Position numbers and translations under genes: made by a program. This document shows, in pieces, positions 24,998 through 33,731 of a DNA stretch of 57,077 nt. The stretch lies in assembly GCA_025355345.1 (NCBI GenBank), contig JANXZU010000087.1, forward strand, positions 1 through 57,077, read 5' to 3'. The notes under the pieces were generated by a model. It did no database searches and was not told the DNA's origin. It worked only from the letters and a program-made list of their open reading frames with translations. The stretch's first letter is position 1. Each line of letters starts with the position of its first letter. Source of the DNA: Syntrophaceae bacterium. Lineage in GTDB: Bacteria; Desulfobacterota; Syntrophia; Syntrophales; Smithellaceae.

Positions 24998-26710
24998 TCA
25001 TAATCCCTGTATGGGATTATCATCCAAGCCAAGCTTACCGCCCGGGTTCATAATATTGTTAGGGTCAAAGTGCTGTTTCAATGCCCGCAGCACCGCCATT
25101 TGTTCCTTGCCGAGATGAGTTTCCATCCAGGGGCCAATCATCCGGCCTACGCCATGATGGTGGCTCAACGATCCGCCGAATTTCTGGATATTGTCGATGA
25201 TCCCCTTCTGAAAATCCCGATACTCGGCAGGATCTGTCATACTGGCAATAAAGATGAAGTACAGATTTGTTCCCTGCGGATAGAAGTGCGAGGCGTGCGT
25301 CATGCACATGGTATCCGGCCGGCTTTTGATATAGGCACGCACACCTTCGTGCAGACGATGCAGGTTGTCCCAGGTGACGCCTGTTTCGAGGGTATCGATC
25401 AGGATTCCGTAATCACCGAGATCCTCTCGCATATATGGTTCAGTGTAGCGAGTCTTTTCCCACTTTTTGGAAGCATACCAGCCAAGTGAAATGGCGCCAT
25501 GCTGTTTGGCTATTCTGGTGAGCTTGCGCTTAACAAGTTTCGTATAGTCCCTGTCGCCCTCGACATTACCTAGAGATAAGCAGCGTTGCATCGGCTTGAA
25601 CCCGCGTAGCGCAAGGTACTTATCTACGAATCCTGGCATGCCGTATAGTTTCAAGCCGCGGTCCGTCTCCTCCGGATCAGAGATGCGGTATATGGCAGGC
25701 TTACCAAATTCAGATTGCATTATTTCGCGACTGGCGTTTACGGCCGCCTCCCAGGTGGGATACATGAAGCTGAAGCGTTGGCGGTTTTCCGGCATATAGC
25801 GGAAGATCTTCATCGTAACCTCGACCAGAATACCAAAGGTGCCCTCCGATCCTTTCATGATGTCATTAATCTTGGGGCCTGTTGCTGTGGCCGGAAAATC
25901 GAGGGTTTTGAAGGTGCCTGCCGGGGTGACGTATTCCTGACTAAAGACGATGTCGCAGGCATCACCATAATAGGTGGAGGCCTGTCCTGACCCCAGTGTA
26001 ATAACCCAGCCACCAACAGTGGAATATTCAAACGACTGCGGAAAGTGGCCGCAGGTGTAGGCGCGCCTGGTATTGAAAAGCTCCGGGGCATGGTTAAGGG
26101 CATCCTCATAAGCAGGACCGTACATGCCCGGCTGGACTCGTGCCGTCTGGTTGAGCTCGTTTACCTCCAGCAGCTTATTCATGTAGGTGCTTACCACCAG
26201 GGAAACTCCGCCCTTGGCGGGTCGGCAGCCAAAATTTACGGATGACCCTGCGGAATATACTGTAACTGGAATCTTCTGGTCGTTGCAATACGCCACGATT
26301 TTGAGTACATCATGCTTATCGCGCGGATGAATCACCACGTCAGCTACCTCGCGGACGATGCCTTGCCGCAATTCCAGCATTTCCTCTGTGGTTTTGCCGC
26401 AGGCAAATTTGACGCGGCTATAATCGTCAATGGCCACATTCTGCACTCCCACTAGGTTTTTGAGGTGTTCTATCTGCAGGGAGGTAAGCGCGGGCGGGCG
26501 GTTTAGAATTACCGACGCATGCCCCTCTTCCTGCTTCAAAAGAAAATCGTCATCACTTAAGTGAAACTCTCTTTTCATCATCTCGTACCAATTGTCGCTG
26601 GGGTGCTTGAAGCTATGCAGGTCACCATACTTGAAGATTGATCTGAATGTACCTGGCGCAGGCGCATTTTCCGTCCAGTCCGGCCGAAAAAATTTTGTTT
26701 TCAACATCAT
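24998..26710 (-). CDS. FAD-linked oxidase, alkyldihydroxyacetonephosphate synthase-like
   Basis: 570 residues. An N-terminal FAD-binding type 4 (PCMH) domain spans about 115-310: VADVVIHPRDKHDVLKIVAY, VTVYSAGSSVNFG, GHFPQSFEYSTVGGWV and KGSEGTFGILVEVTM. The C-terminal cap carries the AGPS hallmark SHHHGVGRMIGPWM and ends DPNNIMNPGGKLG. Eukaryotic AGPS makes alkyl-DHAP, the first ether-lipid bond, using FAD without net redox change. Bacterial relatives are mostly uncharacterised and some may be oxidases of glycerol derivatives. Its place between glpD and an FGGY kinase points to glycerol, glycerol ether or DHAP chemistry. The start may be either of two adjacent ATGs after GGAG. Confidence 0.85.
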   Translation of the reverse strand: MMLKTKFFRPDWTENAPAPGTFRSIFKYGDLHSFKHPSDNWYEMMKREFHLSDDDFLLKQEEGHASVILNRPPALTSLQIEHLKNLVGVQNVAIDDYSRVKFACGKTTEEMLELRQGIVREVADVVIHPRDKHDVLKIVAYCNDQKIPVTVYSAGSSVNFGCRPAKGGVSLVVSTYMNKLLEVNELNQTARVQPGMYGPAYEDALNHAPELFNTRRAYTCGHFPQSFEYSTVGGWVITLGSGQASTYYGDACDIVFSQEYVTPAGTFKTLDFPATATGPKINDIMKGSEGTFGILVEVTMKIFRYMPENRQRFSFMYPTWEAAVNASREIMQSEFGKPAIYRISDPEETDRGLKLYGMPGFVDKYLALRGFKPMQRCLSLGNVEGDRDYTKLVKRKLTRIAKQHGAISLGWYASKKWEKTRYTEPYMREDLGDYGILIDTLETGVTWDNLHRLHEGVRAYIKSRPDTMCMTHASHFYPQGTNLYFIFIASMTDPAEYRDFQKGIIDNIQKFGGSLSHHHGVGRMIGPWMETHLGKEQMAVLRALKQHFDPNNIMNPGGKLGLDDNPIQGL

Positions 26711-26752
26711 GTTCTCCTTTTTTCTCTGGTCGTTGCCATTGTAAGGTTTCTT

Positions 26753-28396
26753 TTAAGCATCCGGCAGCTTGAGCAGATTATTAGTATCCATAATTTCCTG
26801 TTTAACTTTTGCTACATCCCAGTTTAACTCCCTGGCTGCAAGGGCGGCAACTTTTTGCAGCACTTCATCGCCTGGATTACCAAGAGTGCCGATACCGGTG
26901 CGGCGCATAACGATATCGGACAGGGTACGAGCCATTTCGTGACGTATGGCATATGTGACCTGAGCCAATAACTCGCCATCAGCGTTGAGTGTCCCAGCCA
27001 GAGTCTTATCTTCACGCGCCAGTTTCAGGATCGCTGCATACTCGGTACCGTAGTTTTTTCCTAGATAGTCCAGCGTGTGCGCTGCAAAGTCTTTGTTGTC
27101 TTTTTGGATGTTGTTTATGAAAGCTTTCATGTCCTTTATCTCACTTCCCACAAGTTGTTGCCGGTGCGTTGTGCTCTTACCACCAGAGCGGCCCAGCTTA
27201 ACTTCAACAAGCTTCAAACAATTTTCGGCCAGATTTCTGCTTGTGGTATATTTACCGCCTTCGACGGTAATCAGGCCATTGAGCCCGTCTGTAGCATTGT
27301 CGGATATCTCATAGCGCCGTGAGCATGTATAGGTTTCTTCAGTTTGGTCTTCCACCAGAGGTCTCAGCCCTCCAAAGGCGTGCTGAACGTCTGAATAGTT
27401 TAGAGTCCCATCACCAAAGGAGGAGTTGACCTCGTCAATGAGTTCGAGGATGCTCGCCTTGGTTACGCGATAGGCGTCCGGATTTCCGGTAAACGCCTTG
27501 TCCGTAGTACCGATAAGGGTGTGCCCACGCCAGGGGATGAGGAAAAAGTGTCGGCCCTTGGGTGTCATAGACCCGACCACATAGTTTCCGGAAAGCATCT
27601 GTTTCCCGGTTATAATGTGGATACCTTCGGACCGCCGCAGGGTTACGCAATCGTTGTTTGGATTTGCCATGCCCAGGACAATATCCGCCCAAGGACCGCC
27701 GCAGTTGATCGTAAGCTTGCCTCTCAGCGTATGACACTTTCCATTAAGAAGGTCTTGAACCTCAACACCCGTCACGTTATGCTGCTGGTCGAAACGAAAT
27801 CCAGTAACCTGGGCATAGTTGGACACCCTGGCGCCGTAAGCAATCGCAGATTTGATGAAGGCCAAGGTAAGGCGCTCAGGAAAAATGCTCGCGCAATCAT
27901 AGAATATAGAGGCACCGGTAAGTCCTGCAGAACGCACGTTTGGCTCGCGCTCAAGTACCTGCTGCCTGGAGATGGTAGTATGATTAGGGATTTTTTTGCT
28001 CGCATCCCAGGTATAGTTCTTGTCAAAAGAGAGCAAGTCATACATGAGCATGCCGATCTTCACCACCCACTTATTATTCTTAAGAGAGTTGCTATTGTGG
28101 GTCATCATTATCGGTGCCGGGTAGACAAAGTTGGGGGCAATATTTTCCAGCACACGACGTTCGCGCAACGACTCGCGCACCAATCCGATCTCGCCGTTGA
28201 CCAGATAGCGTAATCCGCCATGAATCAGCTTGGAGGTTACAGCCGAAGTAGCCCAGGAGAAATCATTTTTCTCCAACAAAGCTACCTTCAATCCCCTTGT
28301 CGCTGCTTCATAAGCCACTGACGCTCCGGTAATGCCACCACCTACGACAATAATATCGAATATCTCTCCTTGCTCTGACTCAATAAACCGTTTCAC
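26753..28396 (-). CDS. glpD: FAD-dependent glycerol-3-phosphate dehydrogenase
   Basis: A 547-residue protein. The Rossmann FAD motif is IIVVGGGITGASVAYEAATR near residue 15, followed by SKLIHGGLRYL. Further family marks are YDCASIFPERLTLA, NCGGPWAD, WRGHTLIGTTDKAF and GLRPLVEDQ, with ITVEGGKYTTSR at the start of the C-terminal half. It oxidises sn-glycerol-3-phosphate to DHAP and passes electrons to quinone at the membrane face. The GTG start follows the regulator stop with no gap (TAAGTG) behind GAGGGAGG, so translation is tightly coupled. This makes the GntR protein the obvious controller of the pathway. Confidence 0.92.
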   Translation of the reverse strand: MKRFIESEQGEIFDIIVVGGGITGASVAYEAATRGLKVALLEKNDFSWATSAVTSKLIHGGLRYLVNGEIGLVRESLRERRVLENIAPNFVYPAPIMMTHNSNSLKNNKWVVKIGMLMYDLLSFDKNYTWDASKKIPNHTTISRQQVLEREPNVRSAGLTGASIFYDCASIFPERLTLAFIKSAIAYGARVSNYAQVTGFRFDQQHNVTGVEVQDLLNGKCHTLRGKLTINCGGPWADIVLGMANPNNDCVTLRRSEGIHIITGKQMLSGNYVVGSMTPKGRHFFLIPWRGHTLIGTTDKAFTGNPDAYRVTKASILELIDEVNSSFGDGTLNYSDVQHAFGGLRPLVEDQTEETYTCSRRYEISDNATDGLNGLITVEGGKYTTSRNLAENCLKLVEVKLGRSGGKSTTHRQQLVGSEIKDMKAFINNIQKDNKDFAAHTLDYLGKNYGTEYAAILKLAREDKTLAGTLNADGELLAQVTYAIRHEMARTLSDIVMRRTGIGTLGNPGDEVLQKVAALAARELNWDVAKVKQEIMDTNNLLKLPDA

Positions 28397-29110
28397 TTAT
28401 ACCTCCCTCTTTTTACCGAGATATTCCCGGATGGATGTTTCCGCATATTGCAGAACATCCGACATAATTTTTTTTGCTGATTCTGCATCTCCATTTTCCA
28501 TCGCAATAAGGATTGCTCTGTGAAATTTATCTGATCTTTTGGCGTTTTGCGGATCATTGAAATAAAGATGTCCGAGATCCCGGTAGATTTGATGAAAAAA
28601 GTTTATAATGACATTGTAGAGGAGGTTACCGGATGCTCTGGCAATCAGCAAATGAACCTGCAGATCCTTCTCCAGTAAAGATAGCTCCTTTGATCGAACA
28701 CATTGTCGAAGCGTTTCCAAATCCTGATTCGTTCTACGACTGGTGGCAAGAAAGGCCATCTCCGGAATCAGGATTCTTCGAATCTCCAGTACGGCCAGGA
28801 GTGGTTCATCGGTTTCTTCAAGATATACAAGGGCACGGACAAGTTCAAGATTCCCGCTCTCCATATAATTTCGGGCATAGATTCCATCTCCATGCCGAAT
28901 TTCGATCAACTCAAGGATTTCGAGCTTATGAAGTGCCTCGCGCACAGTTGTGCGATTAACATTGAATGTCTCAGCCATTTCGCGTTCAGTAGGCAGCTTG
29001 GTTCCCGTTAGGATAGTACCGTTTATAATCTGCTTCTGGATGATGGTCACGATTTCCTCGTGGAGCCGCAAACGTGTAATTGGCTGCGCAAATACAGCAC
29101 TTTCAGACAT
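28397..29110 (-). CDS. GntR/FadR-family transcriptional regulator
   Basis: 237 residues from ATG 29110, which follows TGGAGGCT; a start 17 codons upstream is inside the promoter and rejected. The N-terminal winged helix is typical of GntR (LHEEIVTIIQKQIINGTI, KLPTEREMAETFNVNRTTV, REALHKLEILELIEIRHGDG). The C-terminal FCD-type all-helical ligand domain contains EIRRILIPEMAFLA, DLQVHLLIARASGN and DKFHRAIL, with the acid/His residues that usually bind a metal and a carboxylate effector. It is the first gene of its operon and probably represses it through the 29148-29170 dyad. Confidence 0.9.
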   Translation of the reverse strand: MSESAVFAQPITRLRLHEEIVTIIQKQIINGTILTGTKLPTEREMAETFNVNRTTVREALHKLEILELIEIRHGDGIYARNYMESGNLELVRALVYLEETDEPLLAVLEIRRILIPEMAFLATSRRTNQDLETLRQCVRSKELSLLEKDLQVHLLIARASGNLLYNVIINFFHQIYRDLGHLYFNDPQNAKRSDKFHRAILIAMENGDAESAKKIMSDVLQYAETSIREYLGKKREV

Positions 29111-29147
29111 GGTGAGCCTCCATACAAAAACATCATTAAAATAATTA

Positions 29148-29170
29148 ATTGGTTCAGTCATCCAACCAAT
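29148..29170. promoter_or_regulatory. Candidate GntR operator
   Basis: A perfect 7-bp inverted repeat ATTGGTT-N9-AACCAAT lies 38 bp upstream of the regulator start codon and overlaps the candidate -10 box. TTGGT/ACCAA half sites are characteristic of FadR-subfamily operators. Confidence 0.6.
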
Positions 29171-29194
29171 ATGCGATTTTCAAGACAATGTCAA
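29166..29194 (-). promoter_or_regulatory. Candidate sigma-70 promoter of the glpD operon
   Basis: On the minus strand TTGACA (29189-29194), a 17-bp spacer and TATTGG (29166-29171). The -35 box is perfect and the -10 box weak. The -10 overlaps the right half of the operator dyad, which fits autorepression. Confidence 0.55.
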
Positions 29195-29709
29195 GATATT
29201 TTTGTATTTTCTGTTAATCATCGGAAAAAATACAATCTTCGTTCCTGATCTTTGCATATCGGGAAGGAAAACATGTTGTCCAAAATGAACAACCCCGCCG
29301 CAAGCAGCGGGGTATCCAAAGGAACTTGCGCCCCAAGGGGCGGGGAATTAGACCCCAATTTATCCCGCTCGTCTTCGCCTCGGGGATAATTCGACCATCA
29401 AATTTCAGTGCACTTAGTTTCTGAAATTTGGGTCTCATTAAATGAAAAAATCAAAGTGCTTTGGTTTGAGTTTCTGATAAAAGCATAATTAGGTGGGAAG
29501 ATTAAGATCTCTTGAACAAGATTTTGGGTGAAGCATCTTACAATGCAATTATTAGTGTTGTTTAATTGAAAATATGATATATGTTAAAAAAGTTTATTGA
29601 AGCGCTGTGGTCCCGTCAGATAATAAGATGGCAAACGCAGAAAACAAAAATAAACCTGTATCACTTAAAAAAACAGAGATATTTAACTAAAGAACTATGG
29701 AGGAATCGC
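29195..29709. other. Intergenic region with hairpins and repeat B3
   Basis: Apart from the Family B element (29291-29442) this 515-bp stretch is AT-rich and holds no supported gene. A long leader with weak coding potential precedes the ATG at 29710. Confidence 0.5.
29291..29442. repeat. Family B repeat, copy B3
   Basis: A chain of hairpins: CCCCGC/GCGGGG, GCGCCCC/GGGGCG, then TCCCG/CGGGGA before ATAATTCGACC. The last stem CAAATTTCAG (29399-29408) pairs perfectly with CTGAAATTTG (29421-29430), followed by GGTCTCATTA. Its stem differs from B5 at one position with a matching change on the other arm. Confidence 0.75.
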
Positions 29710-30180
29710 ATGAAAAAAGTTGTTTCGCTTTTGATTTTTATGATCTTTGTTGTGTGTTCTGTATCTGCCTTTGCCGCTGAGAAGGTAAGGTTTGTTGCCT
29801 CTGACAACGGAACAGTATTGGATACGCGGACGAAATTGATGTGGGCAGCGAAGGACAACGGAAGTGATATCAACTGGGCAAGTGCCGTTTCCTATTGCGA
29901 AGAATATCGCGGTGGCGATTTTACTAACTGGAGACTGCCAACAATAAGCGAACTTGAGGGATTGTATGATGATGATGTAACTCAGGAAAAGGGACTAATT
30001 CCTTTTCATCTTACAGATCTAATTACTCTTAGTGCATGTTGTCCTTGGACATCAGAAACAAGAGAAAAAGGCATACAAGCCGCACTTCTCGATTTTAGTG
30101 ATGGTTATGTCATGTGGCAGTATTGGACATACGGTAAAACATACCCCGGTCGCGCCCTGCCGGTGCGTTCCACAAGATAG
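29710..30180 (+). CDS. Secreted DUF1566 (Lcl C-terminal-like) domain protein
   Basis: 156 residues from ATG 29710, which has TGGAGGAATC upstream and gives a clean signal peptide (MKKVVSLLIFMIFVVCSVSA, cleavage near SAFAA). The mature part matches the DUF1566 fold: NGTVLDTRTKLMWAAKDNGS, INWASAVSYCEEYRGG, TNWRLPTISELEGLYD and a C-terminal LPVRSTR. This lectin-like domain is common in secreted and surface proteins of deltaproteobacteria and is often present in many copies per genome. The ligand is unknown. Cys in SYCEEY and in ACCPW might form disulfides. It stands alone. Confidence 0.82.
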   Translation: MKKVVSLLIFMIFVVCSVSAFAAEKVRFVASDNGTVLDTRTKLMWAAKDNGSDINWASAVSYCEEYRGGDFTNWRLPTISELEGLYDDDVTQEKGLIPFHLTDLITLSACCPWTSETREKGIQAALLDFSDGYVMWQYWTYGKTYPGRALPVRSTR

Positions 30181-30281
30181 ATTATTTAATAAAAACCCAA
30201 TTTCCATAACGCAATACGGTGGAATTGGTTATTTGAACAATCCTGCGCTTCTGAATTTAATTGTTTGATTAATATTTTTTA

Positions 30282-30312
30282 GCGGCGAGTAGCGCTCTGC
30301 GTTACTCGCCGC
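30282..30312. terminator. Strong hairpin, possible terminator
   Basis: GCGGCGAGTA (30282-30291) pairs perfectly with TACTCGCCGC (30303-30312). It lacks a T run directly after the stem on either strand, so it may be a factor-assisted end or a barrier between the converging DUF1566 and tsaC genes. The remaining 30181-30485 sequence shows nothing else. Confidence 0.45.
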
Positions 30313-30485
30313 AGCAATTTGTGTGTGATTATTAATGACATGCATGCCTTAATATCAAGCATAACCGCATTCCGATCCTTTATAATCAAAATGAAAATAA
30401 TTCGATTAAGTCCCCTAAAATAATATTTAAGAATTATTAACCAATTATGAACAATCAACCGCATAAATTTGTGGCGAACTGCAGC

Positions 30486-31121
30486 TTAAAGGTTGATACA
30501 TTTATCGATTTTATCTCTGCTTATTGCTCCCTCACGCAAAATGATCGGAGGAGTAGTTGTCACGTCAATGATGGTGGAACCTATAGCGCCCGGAGTATTA
30601 CCAAGATCAATAATGGCGTCAATTTTATTACCCAGTTGGGAGACAACATCAGCAGCTCTTACACATTCAGGTGCGCCGGATAAATTGGCACTTGTTGCGG
30701 TGAGCGGCCTTCCCAGTTTTTGTACGATTCGTTGCGCGCCCGAATGGCTGGACACCCGCAAACCGATTTTGCCGCTATCTGCCGTTAAAAGAGTTGATAC
30801 GAAGGTGGTTGCTTTAAAGACTATTGTCAGCGCACCCGGCCAGAATTCGGCCATAAGTTTTTGAGCTAAGTAGGGCACATTCTCAACAAAAGGGTAAATA
30901 TCATCAGTTCGACTAATAATAAGAGAAATAGGATTTTTGAAATCTCTGCCTTTTACGGCAAAAATCTTTTGGATAGCTTTTTCATTGGTTGCGTCGGCAC
31001 CTAGTCCGTAAAAAGTTTCCGTTGGGTACGCAATAATACCGCCACATGCAAGAATTTGCGCGGCTCTGGTGAAAATTACTTCTGAAGTGTTTTTATCACT
31101 GACTTTCAGGATTTCCGGCAT
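30486..31121 (-). CDS. tsaC: Threonylcarbamoyl-AMP synthase (Sua5/YrdC/TsaC family)
   Basis: A 211-residue protein with a full YrdC domain: GGIIAYPTETFYGLGADATN near residue 30, then KGRDFKNPISLII (the KxR nucleotide site), FWPGALTIVF and the LTATSANLSG loop. It makes threonylcarbamoyl-AMP from threonine, bicarbonate and ATP for t6A37 of ANN-decoding tRNAs. It lacks the extra Sua5 C-terminal domain, so it is the short TsaC type. The start overlaps purE by 16 bp with AGGAATCC upstream, and the two genes are surely co-transcribed. Confidence 0.93.
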   Translation of the reverse strand: MPEILKVSDKNTSEVIFTRAAQILACGGIIAYPTETFYGLGADATNEKAIQKIFAVKGRDFKNPISLIISRTDDIYPFVENVPYLAQKLMAEFWPGALTIVFKATTFVSTLLTADSGKIGLRVSSHSGAQRIVQKLGRPLTATSANLSGAPECVRAADVVSQLGNKIDAIIDLGNTPGAIGSTIIDVTTTPPIILREGAISRDKIDKCINL

Positions 31122-31627
31122 GAAATGGATTCCTGCTTTTTTTCCACATCCCTGGCCATCTTCTCTATATAGGCCAAAAGTGCAGCACTGATTTTTTTGT
31201 CTTCCAGTGCCATTAAGCGTATAGCAAACAAAGCAGCATTTTTGGCACCGGCTTTACCGATAGCCATTGTAGCAACCGGAATTCCACCGGGCATTTGGAC
31301 TGTTGAAAGCAATGCATCAAGGCCATTGAGTGATGTAGCATCGATAGGCACGCCGATTACCGGCAGAAGAGTTTGTGATGCAATTACTCCCGCCAGATGG
31401 GCTGCTGCTCCGGCACCGACGATAATCACCTTAACACCTCTTCCTGCTGCTGTTGTAGCAAACTTTGTTGTGCGAGCAGGCGTGCGATGCGCCGAAGTTA
31501 AAATAAGCTCATGCCCGATGCCGAATTCTTCCAATATTTTTGTTGCCTCAGTCATGACAGGCAAATCTGAATCACTGCCCATTACTACACTGACCAACAC
31601 ATTATTTGGGGCGTTTTTTGATTTCAT
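31106..31627 (-). CDS. purE: N5-carboxyaminoimidazole ribonucleotide mutase
   Basis: A 173-residue class I PurE. VSVVMGSDSDLPVMTEATKI opens the protein, SAHRTPARTTKFA carries the catalytic His, and IIVGAGAAAHLAGVIASQTL and GIPVATMAIGKAGAKNAALF complete the fold. It shifts the carboxylate from N5 to C4 to give CAIR in purine synthesis. AAGGAG precedes the ATG. purK is not adjacent. It is divergent from the purO-AICAR transformylase pair across a 190-bp promoter region, so purine genes face each other here. Confidence 0.95.
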   Translation of the reverse strand: MKSKNAPNNVLVSVVMGSDSDLPVMTEATKILEEFGIGHELILTSAHRTPARTTKFATTAAGRGVKVIIVGAGAAAHLAGVIASQTLLPVIGVPIDATSLNGLDALLSTVQMPGGIPVATMAIGKAGAKNAALFAIRLMALEDKKISAALLAYIEKMARDVEKKQESISCRKS

Positions 31628-31738
31628 GAATGCTCCTTCGTATGTAGTTAGTATTGCTGTTTAAATATGTCAGGTTATAGCGCATTGGGGCAGTATTTGC
31701 AAGATGCCAAATAAAATTAATGTTTCGCCCAAATCCAG

Positions 31739-31767
31739 TTGACATACGAAGATTCTCTTCATATACT
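31739..31767 (+). promoter_or_regulatory. Sigma-70 type promoter for purO
   Basis: A perfect -35 TTGACA (31739-31744), a 17-bp spacer and a -10 TATACT (31762-31767, five of six consensus bases) lie about 50 bp before the purO start codon. It is the cleanest promoter match I found in the window. Confidence 0.75.
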
Positions 31768-31817
31768 CCCGCAACCGAAAATTAACGCCTTATCTATAAC
31801 AAGGAGAGAAGTAAAAA

Positions 31818-32549
31818 ATGAAAGAAAATTTATACGAATATCTGTCAGGTAACGAGTATCCGGGACGCGGTATATGCATCGGTAAAACACCTGGCGGCAA
31901 GAAAGCCCTGATTGCCTACTTTATCATGGGCCGTAGCGTAAACAGCCGTAATCGGGTGTTTGATTCCATTGAAGGCGGCATTCGCACCATGGCTGCCGAC
32001 CCTTCCAAGATGACGGACCCGCACCTGATTATATACAACCCCGTACTGACCATGGACCACACGACGATTGTGACCAACGGCGATCAGACAGACACCATTC
32101 GCAATTTTATGGCAAGTAATAATTTTCCGGGCTTCGGCTTTGAAGCCGCGCTGAATACCCGTACCTTTGAGGACGACGGGCCCAACTGGACGCCCCGCAT
32201 TTCCGGCGTGGTGGATATGCATACTGGTGGCTACAAGCTGAGCATTTTGAAAAGCGATGACGGCAACGAGAAGAGCGTGCAGCGCTTTATCTTTGATTAC
32301 TTGCAGCCCTTGGCAGGCGTTGGACACTTTATCAGCACCTACAAGTGCAACGGCAATCCGATTCCCAGTTTTGCCGGGGAACCGCTGAGCGTCACCATGG
32401 ACGAGGAAGACCCAGACAAATACGGCGCAAAGCTATGGAAAGCACTTAACGAAGACAACAAGGTGAGCCTGTTTGTGCGCACCATTGATCTTAAGACCCA
32501 GAAGTACAAGGACGTCATCATCAATAAATACAAAGCAGTGGAGGAATAA
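31818..32549 (+). CDS. purO: IMP cyclohydrolase, PurO type
   Basis: 243 residues of the PurO (archaeal/clostridial type) IMP cyclohydrolase family, unrelated to the PurH cyclohydrolase domain. Landmarks are YLSGNEYPGRGICIGKTPGG, FIMGRSVNSRNRVF, IYNPVLTMDHTTIVTNGDQT and FGFEAALNTRTF, with NWTPRISGVVD. It closes FAICAR to IMP, the last step of purine synthesis. Three bp separate it from the AICAR transformylase gene, so together they replace bifunctional PurH. The two genes are visibly richer in G and C than their neighbours and look like those of Lachnospiraceae-type Firmicutes, suggesting transfer. AAGGAGAG precedes the ATG. Confidence 0.87.
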   Translation: MKENLYEYLSGNEYPGRGICIGKTPGGKKALIAYFIMGRSVNSRNRVFDSIEGGIRTMAADPSKMTDPHLIIYNPVLTMDHTTIVTNGDQTDTIRNFMASNNFPGFGFEAALNTRTFEDDGPNWTPRISGVVDMHTGGYKLSILKSDDGNEKSVQRFIFDYLQPLAGVGHFISTYKCNGNPIPSFAGEPLSVTMDEEDPDKYGAKLWKALNEDNKVSLFVRTIDLKTQKYKDVIINKYKAVEE

Positions 32550-32552
32550 TTA

Positions 32553-33731
32553 ATGAACGAATTAGCGCTTAAATACGGATGCAACCCCAATCAGAAACCT
32601 GCCAGAATCTTTATGGCGGACGGCAGTAATCTGCCTGTGACCGTATTAAACGGCAAGCCCGGCTACATCAACTTTTTGGATGCGTTCAACAGCTGGCAGT
32701 TGGTGAAAGAGCTCAAAGAGAATACCGGCATGGTTGCCGCGGCCTCCTTTAAACATGTTTCCCCCGCCGGCGCCGCCCTGGGTTATCCCCTGGACAACGT
32801 TCTGCGCAAAATGTATCATATCGCCGCCGACATGCAGTTATCCGGGATTGCGTGTGCATATGCCCGCGCCCGCGGTGCCGATCGTATGAGTAGCTTCGGA
32901 GACTGGATTGCTCTCTCCGACATATGCGATGTGCCCACGGCGAAGATCATCAAGTCTGAGGTTACCGATGGCATCATTGCCCCGGGCTATGAACCGGAAG
33001 CACTGGATATTTTAAAATCCAAGAAAGGCGGCAACTACAACGTCGTCACCATCGACCCCAACTACGTGCCCGTCTCTCTGGAGCATAAGCAGGTCTTCGG
33101 CATTACCTTCGAGCAGGGCCGCAACGACCTGAAGATTGATAATCACATGCTGGAAAATATGGTAACCGAGAACAAAATCCTGACTGATGCGCAGAAGCGC
33201 GATCTGGTGCTGAGCTTAATAGTTCTGAAATACACGCAGTCCAACAGTGTCTGCTACGTGCAGGACGGCCAGGTTATAGGCGTAGGCGCCGGCCAGCAGA
33301 GCCGCATCCACTGCACCCGCCTGGCCGGCCAGAAGGCCGACAACTGGCAGCTGCGCCATATGCCCAAAGTGCTGGATCTGCCTTTCCGTGCGGATGTTAC
33401 CAAACCCAACCGCGATAATGCCACAGACGTTTACCTGGGCGATACCCCTGAAGATGTAATCGGTGATAACGTTTGGGCCGAAACCTTTACCCGGCGCCCC
33501 GAACATTTGACTGCGGCTGAGAAAAAGGCATGGCTTAGTAAAGTCACCGGCGTTGCCTTAGGCAGCGACGCATTCTTCCCCTTTGGCGACAACATAGAGC
33601 GAGCGTACCGCAGCGGCGTGACGGCAATTGTCGAGGCTGGCGGTTCCATTCGCGACCAGCAGGTGATTGACACCTGCAACAAATACGGCATTGCCATGGC
33701 ATTTTGCGGTCTGCGTCTGTTCCACCATTAA
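32553..33731 (+). CDS. Stand-alone AICAR formyltransferase
   Basis: 392 residues corresponding only to the transformylase half of PurH; the MGS-like cyclohydrolase domain is absent. Catalytic landmarks are AASFKHVSPAGAALGYPL (Lys-His near residue 67), ARARGADRMSSFGDWIALS, LKYTQSNSVCYVQDGQVIG, VGAGQQSRIHCTRLAG and DAFFPFGDNIERAY. The protein ends in RLFHH. It transfers the formyl group of 10-formyl-THF to AICAR. It is coupled to purO upstream (3-bp gap). This split architecture is typical of some Clostridia. AGTGGAGGAATAATTA provides the ribosome site inside the end of purO. Confidence 0.92.
   Translation: MNELALKYGCNPNQKPARIFMADGSNLPVTVLNGKPGYINFLDAFNSWQLVKELKENTGMVAAASFKHVSPAGAALGYPLDNVLRKMYHIAADMQLSGIACAYARARGADRMSSFGDWIALSDICDVPTAKIIKSEVTDGIIAPGYEPEALDILKSKKGGNYNVVTIDPNYVPVSLEHKQVFGITFEQGRNDLKIDNHMLENMVTENKILTDAQKRDLVLSLIVLKYTQSNSVCYVQDGQVIGVGAGQQSRIHCTRLAGQKADNWQLRHMPKVLDLPFRADVTKPNRDNATDVYLGDTPEDVIGDNVWAETFTRRPEHLTAAEKKAWLSKVTGVALGSDAFFPFGDNIERAYRSGVTAIVEAGGSIRDQQVIDTCNKYGIAMAFCGLRLFHH

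Noticed and set aside
30282..30312. Firm Rho-independent terminator
   Set aside because: The stem is strong but no T run follows on either strand, so it is listed only as a possible terminator.
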